A model generated the notes under the pieces. That model was not told where the DNA came from and ran no database searches. It saw only the letters and a program-made list of their open reading frames with translations. This document shows positions 16,731 to 25,525 of a stretch of 64,000 nucleotides of DNA, piece by piece. The stretch is from Bradyrhizobium arachidis (GTDB lineage: Bacteria; Pseudomonadota; Alphaproteobacteria; Rhizobiales; Xanthobacteraceae). How positions within the stretch are numbered: the stretch's first letter is position 1; each line of letters begins with the position of its first letter. The stretch spans positions 4,216,001 to 4,280,000 of the forward strand of contig NZ_CP030050.1 of the NCBI RefSeq assembly GCF_015291705.1. The letters run 5' to 3'. Position numbers and translations under genes: made by a program.

Positions 16731-17720
16731 TCAGTGGATTCGCGTGAGATACGGCAGATCGTTCGGTGCGTCGAAGATCGATAGGACCTTGAGTCTTGCC
16801 CGCGTGCGTTGGTGCTGAAGGTCGAGATGACGCCTCAATGCCTGTCCGGCGCCTTCGGGATCCCTGCGGGTGAGATGTGCAAGGACAATGTCATGCTCGT
16901 CGAGCAGGGCGGATTCGTCCTGCACGCCGATATGCTCACGGAACAGATCATCGACAACCGGCGCAATCTGCAAGTTCAAGACGTTGGCGACCATGCGGCG
17001 GTTACGGCATCCGCCCGGGAGTTCGCGGTGCAACGCCGCTTCGGCGGCGGCGATGTCTTCGATTGTCAGGACGTCGTCTCTCCTGCGCAACGTCTCGATC
17101 TCGCGCCGCATGACCAGCAGACGCTTCTGGTCGGCGCGCGGCGCCGCATCCATCAGCGCTTGCGGCTCGAGAAGGCGGCGCATTTCGTGCGTTTCGTCGA
17201 GCGCCCGGGCCGAGAGCGGGCCGACGATCCAGTGGGAGCTGCGGCTCTTCTCGACGTGCCCCTGTGTATCTAGCCGCGCAAGCACCTCGCGGGATACGGT
17301 GCGGCTGACTCCAAAATGGTCGCAGATTCCAGTCTCGGAAATCTGGAAGGTACCGAACGGAATCGCGCGCAGGACGCCCCGTTTGACCTCTTCGAGGATC
17401 GTTTCCCAACGAGGCGCCAGTGGCGTCGATTTGCCGCCCTCGAGCAGCGACAGATCGAGGTCCAGCAGATGCAGGTTTTCGCGCCCTGGCTGTCCAGCCT
17501 CCTGGACATTGCCGCCCACAACGTAGCCGTGCTGGGGATGGAGGATTAGGACACCTTCTTCCATGAGCTGGTCGAGTGCCCGGCGGACGGGCGGGGGGCT
17601 CAGTGCCAGCCGGTCTGCGACGGCGGCCGTATAGAGACGTGTTCCATGTGGAATCCGGCCCTGACGGATGTTCTCCTTCAGAAGAGTTCGAACAAGGCTG
17701 TAGTATCCCTTACTCCGCAT
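16731..17720 (-). CDS. GntR/FCD-family regulator with two winged-helix domains
   Basis: This encodes 329 residues, about 90 more than a normal FadR-type GntR protein. The extra part is a complete first winged helix at residues 8-68 (LLKENIRQGRIPHGTRLY..VADRLALSPPPVRRALDQL). A second, canonical one is at about 104-167 (VKRGVLRAIPFGTFQ..HFGVSRTVSREVLARL..QGHV). The all-helical FCD effector domain follows (about 175-315; EMRRLLEPQA, then LHRELPGG, then LDEHDIVLAHL). The ATG has AAGGACC upstream. It is the first gene of a two-gene operon with the signal-less binding protein and lies convergent to the amidohydrolase-Dpp-hyuAB operon, which it probably controls. Confidence 0.85.
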   Translation of the reverse strand: MRSKGYYSLVRTLLKENIRQGRIPHGTRLYTAAVADRLALSPPPVRRALDQLMEEGVLILHPQHGYVVGGNVQEAGQPGRENLHLLDLDLSLLEGGKSTPLAPRWETILEEVKRGVLRAIPFGTFQISETGICDHFGVSRTVSREVLARLDTQGHVEKSRSSHWIVGPLSARALDETHEMRRLLEPQALMDAAPRADQKRLLVMRREIETLRRRDDVLTIEDIAAAEAALHRELPGGCRNRRMVANVLNLQIAPVVDDLFREHIGVQDESALLDEHDIVLAHLTRRDPEGAGQALRRHLDLQHQRTRARLKVLSIFDAPNDLPYLTRIH

Positions 17721-18033
17721 GGTCCTTGAATATGGCGAGCGATTACCTGAGAAGATTGTTGATCCACTATTTCTAGAATGTGTTGCGGATCATTTGCAAG
17801 GACCGCCACTGCTGTTGGGGGGCGGTCGCGTTGCCTTTCTCGAACTCCCGCCGCCTTACCTTGCAGGCTGGTGCGAGCGGCTCTTGCTCGGTGCCGGGCC
17901 ATTCCGACAAAAGGAAATCCAACTGCTGGTCCAAAGCGGGATCAACGACACGTTTGTCGGAATGGTCGTTGATTTTGCAATGGAATCATGTGTCTCTTAA
18001 TCAGCGGGTCCCAAGTTCGAGGCGGCCAGCTAG
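17721..18033. other. Promoter side of the GntR operon; no clear gene
   Basis: An open plus-strand frame at 17719-18000 (93 codons) has no ribosome site and no recognisable product. The palindrome ttctagaa (17771-17778), about 50 bases upstream of the regulator start, is a candidate autoregulatory site. The call is weak. Confidence 0.4.
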
Positions 18034-18129
18034 CTGAAGTACGAGGGCATCATCTCGAAGGGAGCAGATGCTCCTTACTGATCGGAGCGGGCTGAAGCTT
18101 GGCAGAAGATCAAGGCCGTCCAGACTGCG
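18034..18129 (+). pseudogene. Fragment of an ATP-dependent DNA ligase (LigD type)
   Basis: One frame reads LKYEGIISKGADAPY, an in-frame TGA stop, then SERAEAWQKIKAVQ. This is the LigD adenylation-domain stretch around motifs IV to V (usual form EGIVSKRxDAPYRSGR..WLKIK), with the arginine after SK changed to Gly. The rest of the ligase is absent on both sides. It is a small relic of a non-homologous end-joining ligase gene. Confidence 0.65.
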
Positions 18130-18572
18130 CGCATCAGGTCGTCTAATTGACCTCCCAAGCCAGCAAAGCTTCTGGTGATAGTCTTCATTTGAAACCAGCA
18201 ACGTCTCGCGCGACCATTACTCGACCGCCGTCGTCACGGCGATGGCCAAGCCAGTGAAGCGTTCTGGAGATGCGTTCATTGGATGGACATAGACTTGACC
18301 AAACGACGGCGCCGGACAGTGAGCGTGTACGCCAATAGCGCGGCACCGGTGCCCAGCCAGCGGGTAATTCCACCATCCACCCGTTGTAGTGCCGCGGCCT
18401 CTGCCGCGCTCGCCGAGTGGCAGGAAGAACTGCGCGCCGATCGCTGCCGGCGAACGATCAAAATCCCCAAATCACAGTTGTAACGCGCTTCGTCCGGGCT
18501 GAAACCATGCTGTGACCGGCTTGTCGCCTCATACCTGCGCACTTCGGCGAGGATGGCGGCTGCTGCGACGGA
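18130..18572. other. Debris between ligase and P450 remnants
   Basis: There are no genes with convincing starts. A 66-codon plus-strand frame at 18283-18483 and its minus-strand shadow match nothing known. Flanked on both sides by identifiable gene fragments, the stretch probably holds further decayed sequence. Confidence 0.45.
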
Positions 18573-18935
18573 GTGTTCGGACTAACCCAGTCAGCCATTT
18601 CATGCGATCGGCGACTGAGGATGCCGAGCTGGGAGGTCGGCTTATTCGCGAGGGCGACTGGTTGATGCTGTCATATCTTTCGGCCAACAACGACGAGAGC
18701 GTGTTTGACAAACCGGAGCGCTTTCGGGTCGATCGCGACGGGTTCCCGCATTTCGCGTTCGGTGCGGGGGCCCATGCCCGCCTTGGACAGCATCTCGCTC
18801 GGCTGGAGATGCGCATCCTGTTGGACGAGTTGATCCCCGGCTCGACACTCTGGAGCTTGCCGGCGAACCGAAACGCTTCGCCTCCTCGTGGTCGGAGGCC
18901 CCAAGACGCTCCCGGTGCGATTCGTACTCCGGTAG
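18573..18935 (+). pseudogene. Cytochrome P450 C-terminal remnant lacking the haem cysteine
   Basis: The frame contains HFMRSATEDAELGG, LIREGDWLMLSYLSANNDE, VFDKPERFRVDRDG and FAFGAGAHARLGQHLARLE. This is the P450 region from beta-sheet 1 through the haem loop. The haem-ligand Cys of FGxGxHxCLG is Arg here (codon 18779-18781, CGC, one transition from TGC). Further on, the frame shifts: LELAGEPKRFASSW is found in a second frame and GGPKTLPVRFVLR, ending at TAG 18933-18935, in a third. The N-terminal two-thirds is missing. It cannot encode an active enzyme. Confidence 0.85.
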
Positions 18936-19062
18936 CCTTGCGTGAGGAGGATCGGATATCGCCATCAGGGCGGCAACCAGCACTCCTCTGAAAAACCCGT
19001 CTTAAGCAGAGGCGCAATCATCTTCGGCGAACGAATATTCCAAGTTTGGAGCCAGCTCGCAA

Positions 19063-21642
19063 GTGACTCTCCTGTCAAGGCTATTCGTGCTGGTGGCCGT
19101 CGCGCTTTTGCCGGCGATCGCGCTCCAAGCGTACAACGAATTCGATCGTCGGCGCGCGCGCCAACTCGAAGTGCAGGACCATGCGCTCAGCCTGGCCAAG
19201 CTCGCGGCGGCAGACCAGCAACAAATCGTCCAGGGAATTCGTCAGGTCCTGGTCGCGCTGTCGGAACTCCCACAGATCAAGTCGAGGGATAGCTTGGGAT
19301 GCACGACTTACCTCGCTGCGGTGAAGGAGCGGTTTCCTGCCTTCATTACCTTCTTCGCGACCGACTTGAACGGCGTGAGTTTTTGTCACACCGGCGATCA
19401 AAAGCAGATTGACGTTTCCAAGCGCGCCTACTTCGCGAGAGCGCTCGCGACCGGTGCATTCGCGGTCGGAGAATTCTCGATAGGTCTGGCGTCAGGCCGG
19501 AAGGTCATACTGTTTGCACTGCCGTTCTACGACGACAATGGGAGTATGGGCGGCGTTGTCGCTGCGAGTCTGAGCCTGGAGTGGCTCGCCGACGACATCG
19601 CTCAAAAGGGAGCTTCGAAAGGAGTCGCGCTCGCCGTCATGGACCGCAACGGAACCTATCTTGCCCGCTATCCCGACAACGACCGGTTTGTCGGTACAAA
19701 GATGCCCGGTGACAAACATTTGACGGTGGACGACCGCGGCGCGGTCGATATCGTCGATGTCGATGGCGTCGAGCGGATCGAAGGCTACTCCGCCCTTCAG
19801 GACGACTCCGGCGGGCTTGTTGTCAGCTTCGGCCTCGACAAGGCGCAGGCTTTCGCTGAGATCCGACGTGAAACGCTGCGCGACACATTCCTGATCCTCT
19901 TGAGCACCGCGCTGGTGTTGGCACTGGTGTCGTTGGGCGCCCGGCAGTTCATCCATCGCCCGCTTGGGCAGCTGGTCGATGCCGCGAACCAATGGCGGCT
20001 CGGTGAATTTTCCCGCCGCGTAGACATCAGCGGAAATGCAGAAATCGCGCGGGTGGCCGACGCGTTCAACACCATGGCGGACGCGTTGGAGCACCGTGAG
20101 CAGGAATTGTCCAAGGCAAAGGAGATAGCCGAGGAGGCGGCCGCCCGGATCACTACGATCTTTGAAAGCACAAACGACAGCGTAGTCATCATCGATCGGG
20201 ACTGGCGCGTCAGCTATATCAACGGGCCCGCTTGGGCACAGGTCGCCGAGGGCCGCGATATCATCGGCATGACTCTGTTCGAGGCGTTTCGAGGCGACCG
20301 TGACAAGGAAATCTTGCACCAAATTCGGGAGACAGTGCCGGAGGATCATCCGTCGTTCGCCGAAGTGTACTGCCCGCGCCGGAGTATCTGGTACGCAATC
20401 AATGCGTTTCCTTCCAGCCAGGGCATCGCAATTTTTCTGCGCGATATCACCGAACACAAGCATGCCCTGGAGGCGCGCCGCCTGGCCGAGGAGCAGTTGC
20501 ACCAGAGCCACAAGATGGAGTCCGTAGGCCAGCTCACTGGCGGAGTTGCGCACGACTTCAACAACCTGCTCACGGTGGTCTCCGGGAATCTCGAACTCGT
20601 CGAGGCGGCCACGGATGTCGGCAAGGTTCGCAAGTTCGCCGCGGCCGCACGGCGTGCCATTGACCGGGGGACAGAACTGACAGCGCAGCTTCTGGCGTTT
20701 TCACGGCGGCAAACATTGAACCCAAAGGTGGTCAACGCCAACCAGCTCATTTCCGCGTTTCAGGGGCTCGTTCGGCAGGCCGTCGGGGCGGCATGCGAGG
20801 TCAAGCTGCGGACCGATGATCAATTATGGCTGTGCCAGGTTGATCCGTCGCTGCTGGAAACCGCTCTCCTCAACCTGGTACTGAACGCACGTGATGCCAT
20901 GCCGGATGGCGGTGTGCTCCAGATCGAAACGCGGAACATCGTGGCGGAAGAGGGCGCCATTGCGGGGTGTTTGGCGGGGGCCTACGTCAAGCTGTCCGTC
21001 ACAGACACCGGGTGCGGGATGTCTCCTGAAGTGCTGGATCGGGTGTTTGAGCCCTTCTTCACGACCAAGGAGGTCGGCAAAGGGACCGGGCTTGGCCTCA
21101 GCATGGTCTATGGCTTTGTCCGACAGTCCGGAGGACACATTACCATTGAAAGTGCACCTGGAGCGGGAACCACGATTGCTCTGTATCTGCCTAAGGCCAC
21201 GCAGAAACTTGAACCGGAGGAAGAAACCCGACAGGCTCAGGATATAGCAACCGGCTCGGAGCGAATCCTGTTGGTCGATGACAACGACGATATTCTGGAA
21301 GTCACGTCGGAAATGCTGACCGTACATGGCTATCAGGTTTCTTGTGCCCGGAGCGGCGCGGAGGCGCTTCGGATCCTTCAGAGTGACCAGGAATTTGAAC
21401 TTTTGTTCAGCGATATCGTGATGCAAAAAGGTATGAGCGGAGTTGAGCTTGCTCGCGAAGCGAGGCGACTGCGGAAAGGCATCAAGATATTGCTCACGTC
21501 GGGTTACGCGAGAGATGTGTTGCAACGACATGATGCGGTGGATGAGTTTCCGATCATACGCAAACCTTTTCGCTCTGTAGACTTGGCGCGGAGCCTCCAG
21601 GAAGTCCTGCGCTGTGCAGGGTCCTCGTCAGCCGACCGATAA
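19063..21642 (+). CDS. Hybrid sensor histidine kinase (dCache-HAMP-PAS-HisKA-HATPase-REC)
   Basis: This 859-residue protein uses a GTG start, so the first residues form membrane helix 1 (about 3-24). A periplasmic double-Cache sensor covers about 30-270 (FATDLNGVSFCHTGD, VSKRAYFARAL, LFALPFYDDNG). Membrane helix 2 is near 278-298 and is followed by HAMP (about 300-352), PAS (about 365-465), the phosphoacceptor His497 in GGVAHDFNNLL and an ATPase domain (NLVLNARDAMP; DTGCGMS; GTGLGLSMVYG). A receiver domain with Asp784 closes the chain. Two OmpR-type regulators, at 21763 (convergent) and 27767, are candidate partners. The small-molecule ligand is unknown. Confidence 0.9.
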   Translation: MTLLSRLFVLVAVALLPAIALQAYNEFDRRRARQLEVQDHALSLAKLAAADQQQIVQGIRQVLVALSELPQIKSRDSLGCTTYLAAVKERFPAFITFFATDLNGVSFCHTGDQKQIDVSKRAYFARALATGAFAVGEFSIGLASGRKVILFALPFYDDNGSMGGVVAASLSLEWLADDIAQKGASKGVALAVMDRNGTYLARYPDNDRFVGTKMPGDKHLTVDDRGAVDIVDVDGVERIEGYSALQDDSGGLVVSFGLDKAQAFAEIRRETLRDTFLILLSTALVLALVSLGARQFIHRPLGQLVDAANQWRLGEFSRRVDISGNAEIARVADAFNTMADALEHREQELSKAKEIAEEAAARITTIFESTNDSVVIIDRDWRVSYINGPAWAQVAEGRDIIGMTLFEAFRGDRDKEILHQIRETVPEDHPSFAEVYCPRRSIWYAINAFPSSQGIAIFLRDITEHKHALEARRLAEEQLHQSHKMESVGQLTGGVAHDFNNLLTVVSGNLELVEAATDVGKVRKFAAAARRAIDRGTELTAQLLAFSRRQTLNPKVVNANQLISAFQGLVRQAVGAACEVKLRTDDQLWLCQVDPSLLETALLNLVLNARDAMPDGGVLQIETRNIVAEEGAIAGCLAGAYVKLSVTDTGCGMSPEVLDRVFEPFFTTKEVGKGTGLGLSMVYGFVRQSGGHITIESAPGAGTTIALYLPKATQKLEPEEETRQAQDIATGSERILLVDDNDDILEVTSEMLTVHGYQVSCARSGAEALRILQSDQEFELLFSDIVMQKGMSGVELAREARRLRKGIKILLTSGYARDVLQRHDAVDEFPIIRKPFRSVDLARSLQEVLRCAGSSSADR

Positions 21643-21762
21643 AGCCGGGGCAACTGTACTTGCTGCATTGTCGTTCGACCTTGATAGCAAATTGCCGGAG
21701 TTTCATCGTATCAATTTCAGCCCGTCATCAGGCAATAGGGCTGGAAAGCCTGAGCCTCGATA

Positions 21763-22569
21763 TCATGAGGTCGCCACAGGAAGCATGAAAACATAGCCGA
21801 CGCCGCGTTCGGCGCGGATGATCGAGGGGCTACCCCCGCTGTCCCCGAGCTTGCGGCGCAAGCGCATGACTTGCATGTCGATGCTGCGGTCGAATACGTC
21901 TTCGTGGACGCGCGTCGCTTGCAGCAGGTATTCGCGGGACAGCGGCCGCTGTGGTGCATCGAGGAATGCCGTCAATAGCGCATATTGCCCCTTGGTAAGG
22001 GCGACCGGTTCGCCTCGCGGATTGGTGAGGCGGCGCGTCCGCCGCTCGAGGCGCCATCCCCCAAAGCGAAGGCTGCCTCTCTCGCTTTCGCGTTGCCGTT
22101 TGGTCGGTTCCGCGTCTCGACGCCGCAAGATGGTGCGGATGCGGGCCAACAATTCCCTCAAGCTAAATGGCTTGGTGATGTAGTCGTCAGCTCCGAGCTC
22201 CAACCCGACGATACGGTCGATCTCGTCGGGCCGGTGCCCGGTCGTGATGATGACGGGTATATCGGATCGCGCGCGGAGTTCACGAAGCAGATCGAGGCCA
22301 TCTTCTCGCCCGAGCCGCAAATCGAGCACGATCAGGTCGGGTTGGTTGCGCGCAAGCAGCGGTGCCACGTCACACAGCCGGGATGCGCAGATCACGCGGA
22401 CGTCATTTTCCTCCAGATAATTCGCTACCAGGAGGCGGAGGGCGTCATCGTCCTCGACGAGGAGGCATGTGAACGTCGGGTGCTCTTTGCTGGGTGGGTC
22501 CGTTGGTCCAAGCGGTCCACCTGCCGCGCCGGCGAAAAGAACGGTTGTTCTATCGATACATTCGTCCAT
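21763..22569 (-). CDS. OmpR-family response regulator (paralogue 1)
   Basis: I chose the ATG at 22569 (268 residues) because GGAGA lies 7 bases upstream; an open extension to 22734 has none. After a 30-residue Pro/Gly-rich head, the receiver has acidic pocket LVEDDDAL and phosphoacceptor Asp83 in VLDLRLG, with TTGH and LGADDYITKPFSLRELLAR further on. The C-terminal winged helix includes LSREYLLQATRVHEDVFDRS and ERGVGYVF. It is convergent to the hybrid kinase. The protein at 27767 is a close relative (shared LDLRL.., DDYI.KPFSLRELLAR, RVHED.FDRS), so the region contains a duplicated regulator. Confidence 0.9.
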   Translation of the reverse strand: MDECIDRTTVLFAGAAGGPLGPTDPPSKEHPTFTCLLVEDDDALRLLVANYLEENDVRVICASRLCDVAPLLARNQPDLIVLDLRLGREDGLDLLRELRARSDIPVIITTGHRPDEIDRIVGLELGADDYITKPFSLRELLARIRTILRRRDAEPTKRQRESERGSLRFGGWRLERRTRRLTNPRGEPVALTKGQYALLTAFLDAPQRPLSREYLLQATRVHEDVFDRSIDMQVMRLRRKLGDSGGSPSIIRAERGVGYVFMLPVATS

Positions 22570-22908
22570 TTTATTTCTCCGACGCTCCCGGATCGCTTTG
22601 GGATGCGCCATATCGAATGCGCGTCTTGCGACGCTAGTCCGCGGATCAAGTAAGTGGCTGCGCCACCACAAGCGTTGGTTGCAGCGCTGATGCGAAAAGG
22701 TCGGTCGTGAAATCAATTCGTATCGATTTGCCAAATGGGCGCTTTAAGGGGCCGACTACGACCTTTCCGTTGGCAGCACGTGCACACGATTACATCGGTG
22801 CGCTGGTCGATTTCCGACTGCATGAACGCTTCGCCGGAAATGGAGAGGGCCTGGAAGTGACTTCCTTTCGATGGGGCGGGGTGCGGCAGCACCGCGCCCC
22901 AACGGCTC
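22570..22908. other. Intergenic stretch between regulator and VOC gene
   Basis: No credible gene is seen in these 339 bases. It holds the upstream region of the regulator (minus strand) and the end of the VOC-LysR transcription unit. Overlapping open frames on both strands lack ribosome sites and recognisable products. Confidence 0.45.
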
Positions 22909-24072
22909 TCACTCAGGGAGGATCGGCGTCGGTGCTGGCCGAAACGCAAGGTGCCGTTCAATTTCGGCGCGGCGCGGTTCAAGTGACTCGGGCAAACAGA
23001 GGGATTGACCGAGATCTTCCCTATCCTCGTCTACAGTAAAGTCGCTGGGCGTCGAGACGGCACAGATATGGCCGTCGGGATCACGAAAATGGAAGAGCTT
23101 CGAATAGATTGCGTCCTGAATGCCGGAGACCTCGACGCCGGCGCGCTTCAGGCGTACGCGTTGATCGGCAAGCGCCGGCTCGTTTTCGACCTCCAACGTG
23201 AAATGATGGGAAAGACCGGTTCCGAGCCGTCCCGGAGCATAGTTGGGCAGGCCGAAGAATGTGATCACCGAACCGGGCGAAAGGTCTTGATCGCAGGCAT
23301 AGTAGTAATGCGTTCCCCCCTTCTCGTCGAGGTAGTCGGTCCTCTTGATCAGATGCAGTCCAACTGTTTCGACGAAAAACTTCTCCGTTCGCTCTGCGTT
23401 GCTGGAAATTGACGTGATATGGTGGAAGCCACGCAACGCGTAATCATCGCCGATAACAGGCATCGGAGCCGGCCAGGTTTCTGACGCGATGGACAATTCG
23501 CTCCGGCCGCCGACCAGATTTTCCGCAGGCTGTTGCTTGAATTCCGATCCCAGAACAACTTCGTCATGACCGAAGCCGGGTTCCGACGTTGCGATTTCGA
23601 TGATCGCGCCGTCCGGGTCGGGAAAATAGATCGCATGGAAGTAGTGTCGGTTATATGGGCCAGTGACATGAATGCCAAAGTCCGTAAGCCGCCGCTTCCA
23701 CTTCAAAAGTCCGTTTCGATTAGGGACGTGAAGGGCAAGATGATGGTTGGTGCCGGCGCCCCAGCGCCCCTTGGGATCACCTGCGCGCGGGTTTGAAACA
23801 GCATCTGCCACGAGGGAGGGATCGGTAAATCCTTCCTTCGGCATCATGTAGAAGATCGGATTCCATTCGAGATAGGCTATGGTTTGCGATCGTGGCTCCT
23901 CCGCGAGGCTGTTGAAGCCGAAGGTGATCACTGGCAATCGTCCATCGAGATGGCTGACAGTGCGCTTGACAACGCGAAGACCGAGTATGAGCGTATAAAA
24001 ATGCTCGACTCTTTGGAGATCCGAGCAGACGAAGGTCTGGCTGTTGACGCCGTTGATGATCATCTGATTCAT
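22909..24072 (-). CDS. Ring-cleaving dioxygenase-like VOC protein (two-domain glyoxalase family)
   Basis: This 387-residue protein consists of two vicinal-oxygen-chelate modules. Module 1 is about residues 5-160 (GVNSQTFVCSDLQRVEHFYT; NHHLALHVP; FPDPDGAIIEIAT). Module 2 is about 215-350 (LRGFHHITSISSNAERTEKF; LSHHFTLEVEN; FRDPDGHICAV). This arrangement is that of MhqO/PcpA-like putative hydroquinone dioxygenases, with His and Glu metal ligands in HH and DPDG..E positions. Its ATG overlaps the stop of the LysR gene (ATGA), so both are in one coupled operon. A role in quinone or aromatic detoxification is likely but not shown. Confidence 0.85.
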   Translation of the reverse strand: MNQMIINGVNSQTFVCSDLQRVEHFYTLILGLRVVKRTVSHLDGRLPVITFGFNSLAEEPRSQTIAYLEWNPIFYMMPKEGFTDPSLVADAVSNPRAGDPKGRWGAGTNHHLALHVPNRNGLLKWKRRLTDFGIHVTGPYNRHYFHAIYFPDPDGAIIEIATSEPGFGHDEVVLGSEFKQQPAENLVGGRSELSIASETWPAPMPVIGDDYALRGFHHITSISSNAERTEKFFVETVGLHLIKRTDYLDEKGGTHYYYACDQDLSPGSVITFFGLPNYAPGRLGTGLSHHFTLEVENEPALADQRVRLKRAGVEVSGIQDAIYSKLFHFRDPDGHICAVSTPSDFTVDEDREDLGQSLCLPESLEPRRAEIERHLAFRPAPTPILPE

Positions 24073-25019
24073 GATTTTAGCTTCTCCTGTTGTTCTGCGC
24101 TAAGCCGGCTCTCCCAGCGAGGCGGACTTCCGATGTGGGCGATGATGGCAGCGGACAGCGCTCTTACTTTCCGGGCCAGAAAACGGTTCTGCGGATAAAC
24201 GATGCAAAGGTCGTCCGGCACCAACTGCCAATCGAGATCGACGATCTGGACCTCCCGCGCCTCGATCGCCTTGTGAACGATGAAGAGGGGCAGCGCTGCA
24301 ATCGCCACGCCGTCTTTCACAGCCGCCAGCTGGATATCGCCGCTATTGACCCTCATGCGGCTCTTTGGCGTCACGCTCTTGATCTCGTCGCCCCGGCGGA
24401 AAATCCATTCCGACTGAGCGGTGAGATTGGCATAGCTGACGGCGTAGTGGTTCTCGAGACTCTCGATCGAGTGGGGTTTTCCGTTCTCGGCAATGTAGCG
24501 CGGCGAGCAGACCACGACCCGATTGCTCAGCCCGAACCGGCGCACAATCAGCGCGGAATTCTTCAGCCTTCCAATTCGGACCGCCACGTCGAAGGAGTCG
24601 CCGACCAGATCATGCATGCGGTCGTCGAATTCGATCTGGAGATCGATCAAGGGATGGGTCTGTAAGAAAGTCGAAAACACGTCAGTCAGATGCAGTACAG
24701 CGAAACTCATCGGGGCGGCGATGCGGATCGTGCCGGAGAACTCATCCTGCCGATCGCTCACCTCTTCGGCTGCGAGCTGGAAATCCTCGGCGATTTTCTG
24801 GCAACGCTCAAAAAAATATTTACCGCTCTCGGTGAGGGCCTGCTGCCGCGTCGACCGGCTCAGCAGCCGGACATTCAGGGCTGCCTCCAGCGCGCTGAGG
24901 CGTTGACTGACGACAGACTTGGAGATGCCAAGACGCCGACCGGCTTCTCTCATGCTTCCCGCTTCGACGATTGCGATAAATGTCGTGATGACATCGATAC
25001 GAAGGTTGGCGGGTTTCAT
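24069..25019 (-). CDS. LysR-family transcriptional regulator
   Basis: I chose the ATG at 25019 (316 residues, the normal LysR length); an upstream extension to 25145 lacks family sequence. The N-terminal winged helix reads DVITTFIAIVEAGSMREAGR, then LGISKSVVSQRLSALEAALN (about residues 8-60), followed by the substrate-binding domain (GTIRIAAPMSFAVLHL; VAVRIGRL; VKDGVAIAALPLFI). It is the first gene of a two-gene operon with the VOC dioxygenase, whose start overlaps its stop. LysR proteins more often face their targets divergently, so this coupled arrangement suggests a self-contained autoregulated unit. Confidence 0.9.
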   Translation of the reverse strand: MKPANLRIDVITTFIAIVEAGSMREAGRRLGISKSVVSQRLSALEAALNVRLLSRSTRQQALTESGKYFFERCQKIAEDFQLAAEEVSDRQDEFSGTIRIAAPMSFAVLHLTDVFSTFLQTHPLIDLQIEFDDRMHDLVGDSFDVAVRIGRLKNSALIVRRFGLSNRVVVCSPRYIAENGKPHSIESLENHYAVSYANLTAQSEWIFRRGDEIKSVTPKSRMRVNSGDIQLAAVKDGVAIAALPLFIVHKAIEAREVQIVDLDWQLVPDDLCIVYPQNRFLARKVRALSAAIIAHIGSPPRWESRLSAEQQEKLKS

Positions 25020-25099
25020 GCCGTTCCGTGTGAGTTCTTGAGCAACTACACCTCCCTTTGATTCATCCCAACACGAGCCCCCTTTGGTCGACCTGTTAC

Positions 25100-25525
25100 T
25101 TCCGCGTGATCTCTTCGCCGACTGCCCACTTCGAGAAGTAGCCATTGATGCGGAAGGCGGTGTGCTCCTTGAGAATGTCCATCACGCCTTCGGTGATGAC
25201 CAGCCGCTTTCCGTCCGGTTGCCTCCACGGCGGAGACGAAGCTGGAATCGAGCCAGGCATTGATCGACGCGCGACCTGGATCGGATCATTGGAGAAGACA
25301 TCCTTTCACGACCTCGGGCACGAAGGGGCCGGCGGAGGCGTTCGCGGTTACGGTCGTCAGCAAGGTCGGAAACTTGGAGAGCTTCGCAGCCATGGCGATG
25401 GTCTGCAGATTGCTTCCGAGTTTCAGGCGGTCATGGCTCTCAACGCCCATGAACATCTGCGGCTGTAAATCAATAACGAGCGCTGCGTCCTCGGGTGAGA
25501 CATGCAGGAGGAAACTAGTCGGCAT
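25100..25525 (-). pseudogene. Broken isochorismatase-like hydrolase
   Basis: An ATG at 25525 with AAAGGAA upstream starts a 79-codon frame: LVIDLQPQMFMGVESHDR, then AAKLSKFPTLLTTVTANA, ending at a stop at 25286. This is the N-terminal half of YcaC-type isochorismatase hydrolases with the catalytic Asp in VIDLQPQ. Shortly beyond, another frame gives NAWLDSSFVSAVEATGRK, the next family segment. The third part with the nucleophilic Cys is replaced by unrelated sequence ending at the TTA near 25100 (LKEHTAFRINGYFSKWAVG). At least one frameshift and a fusion have inactivated it. A functional relative lies at 28844. Confidence 0.75.

Noticed and set aside
17719..18000. 93-codon plus-strand frame upstream of the GntR gene
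   Set aside because: No ribosome site and no recognisable motif, and it overlaps the regulator's promoter region.
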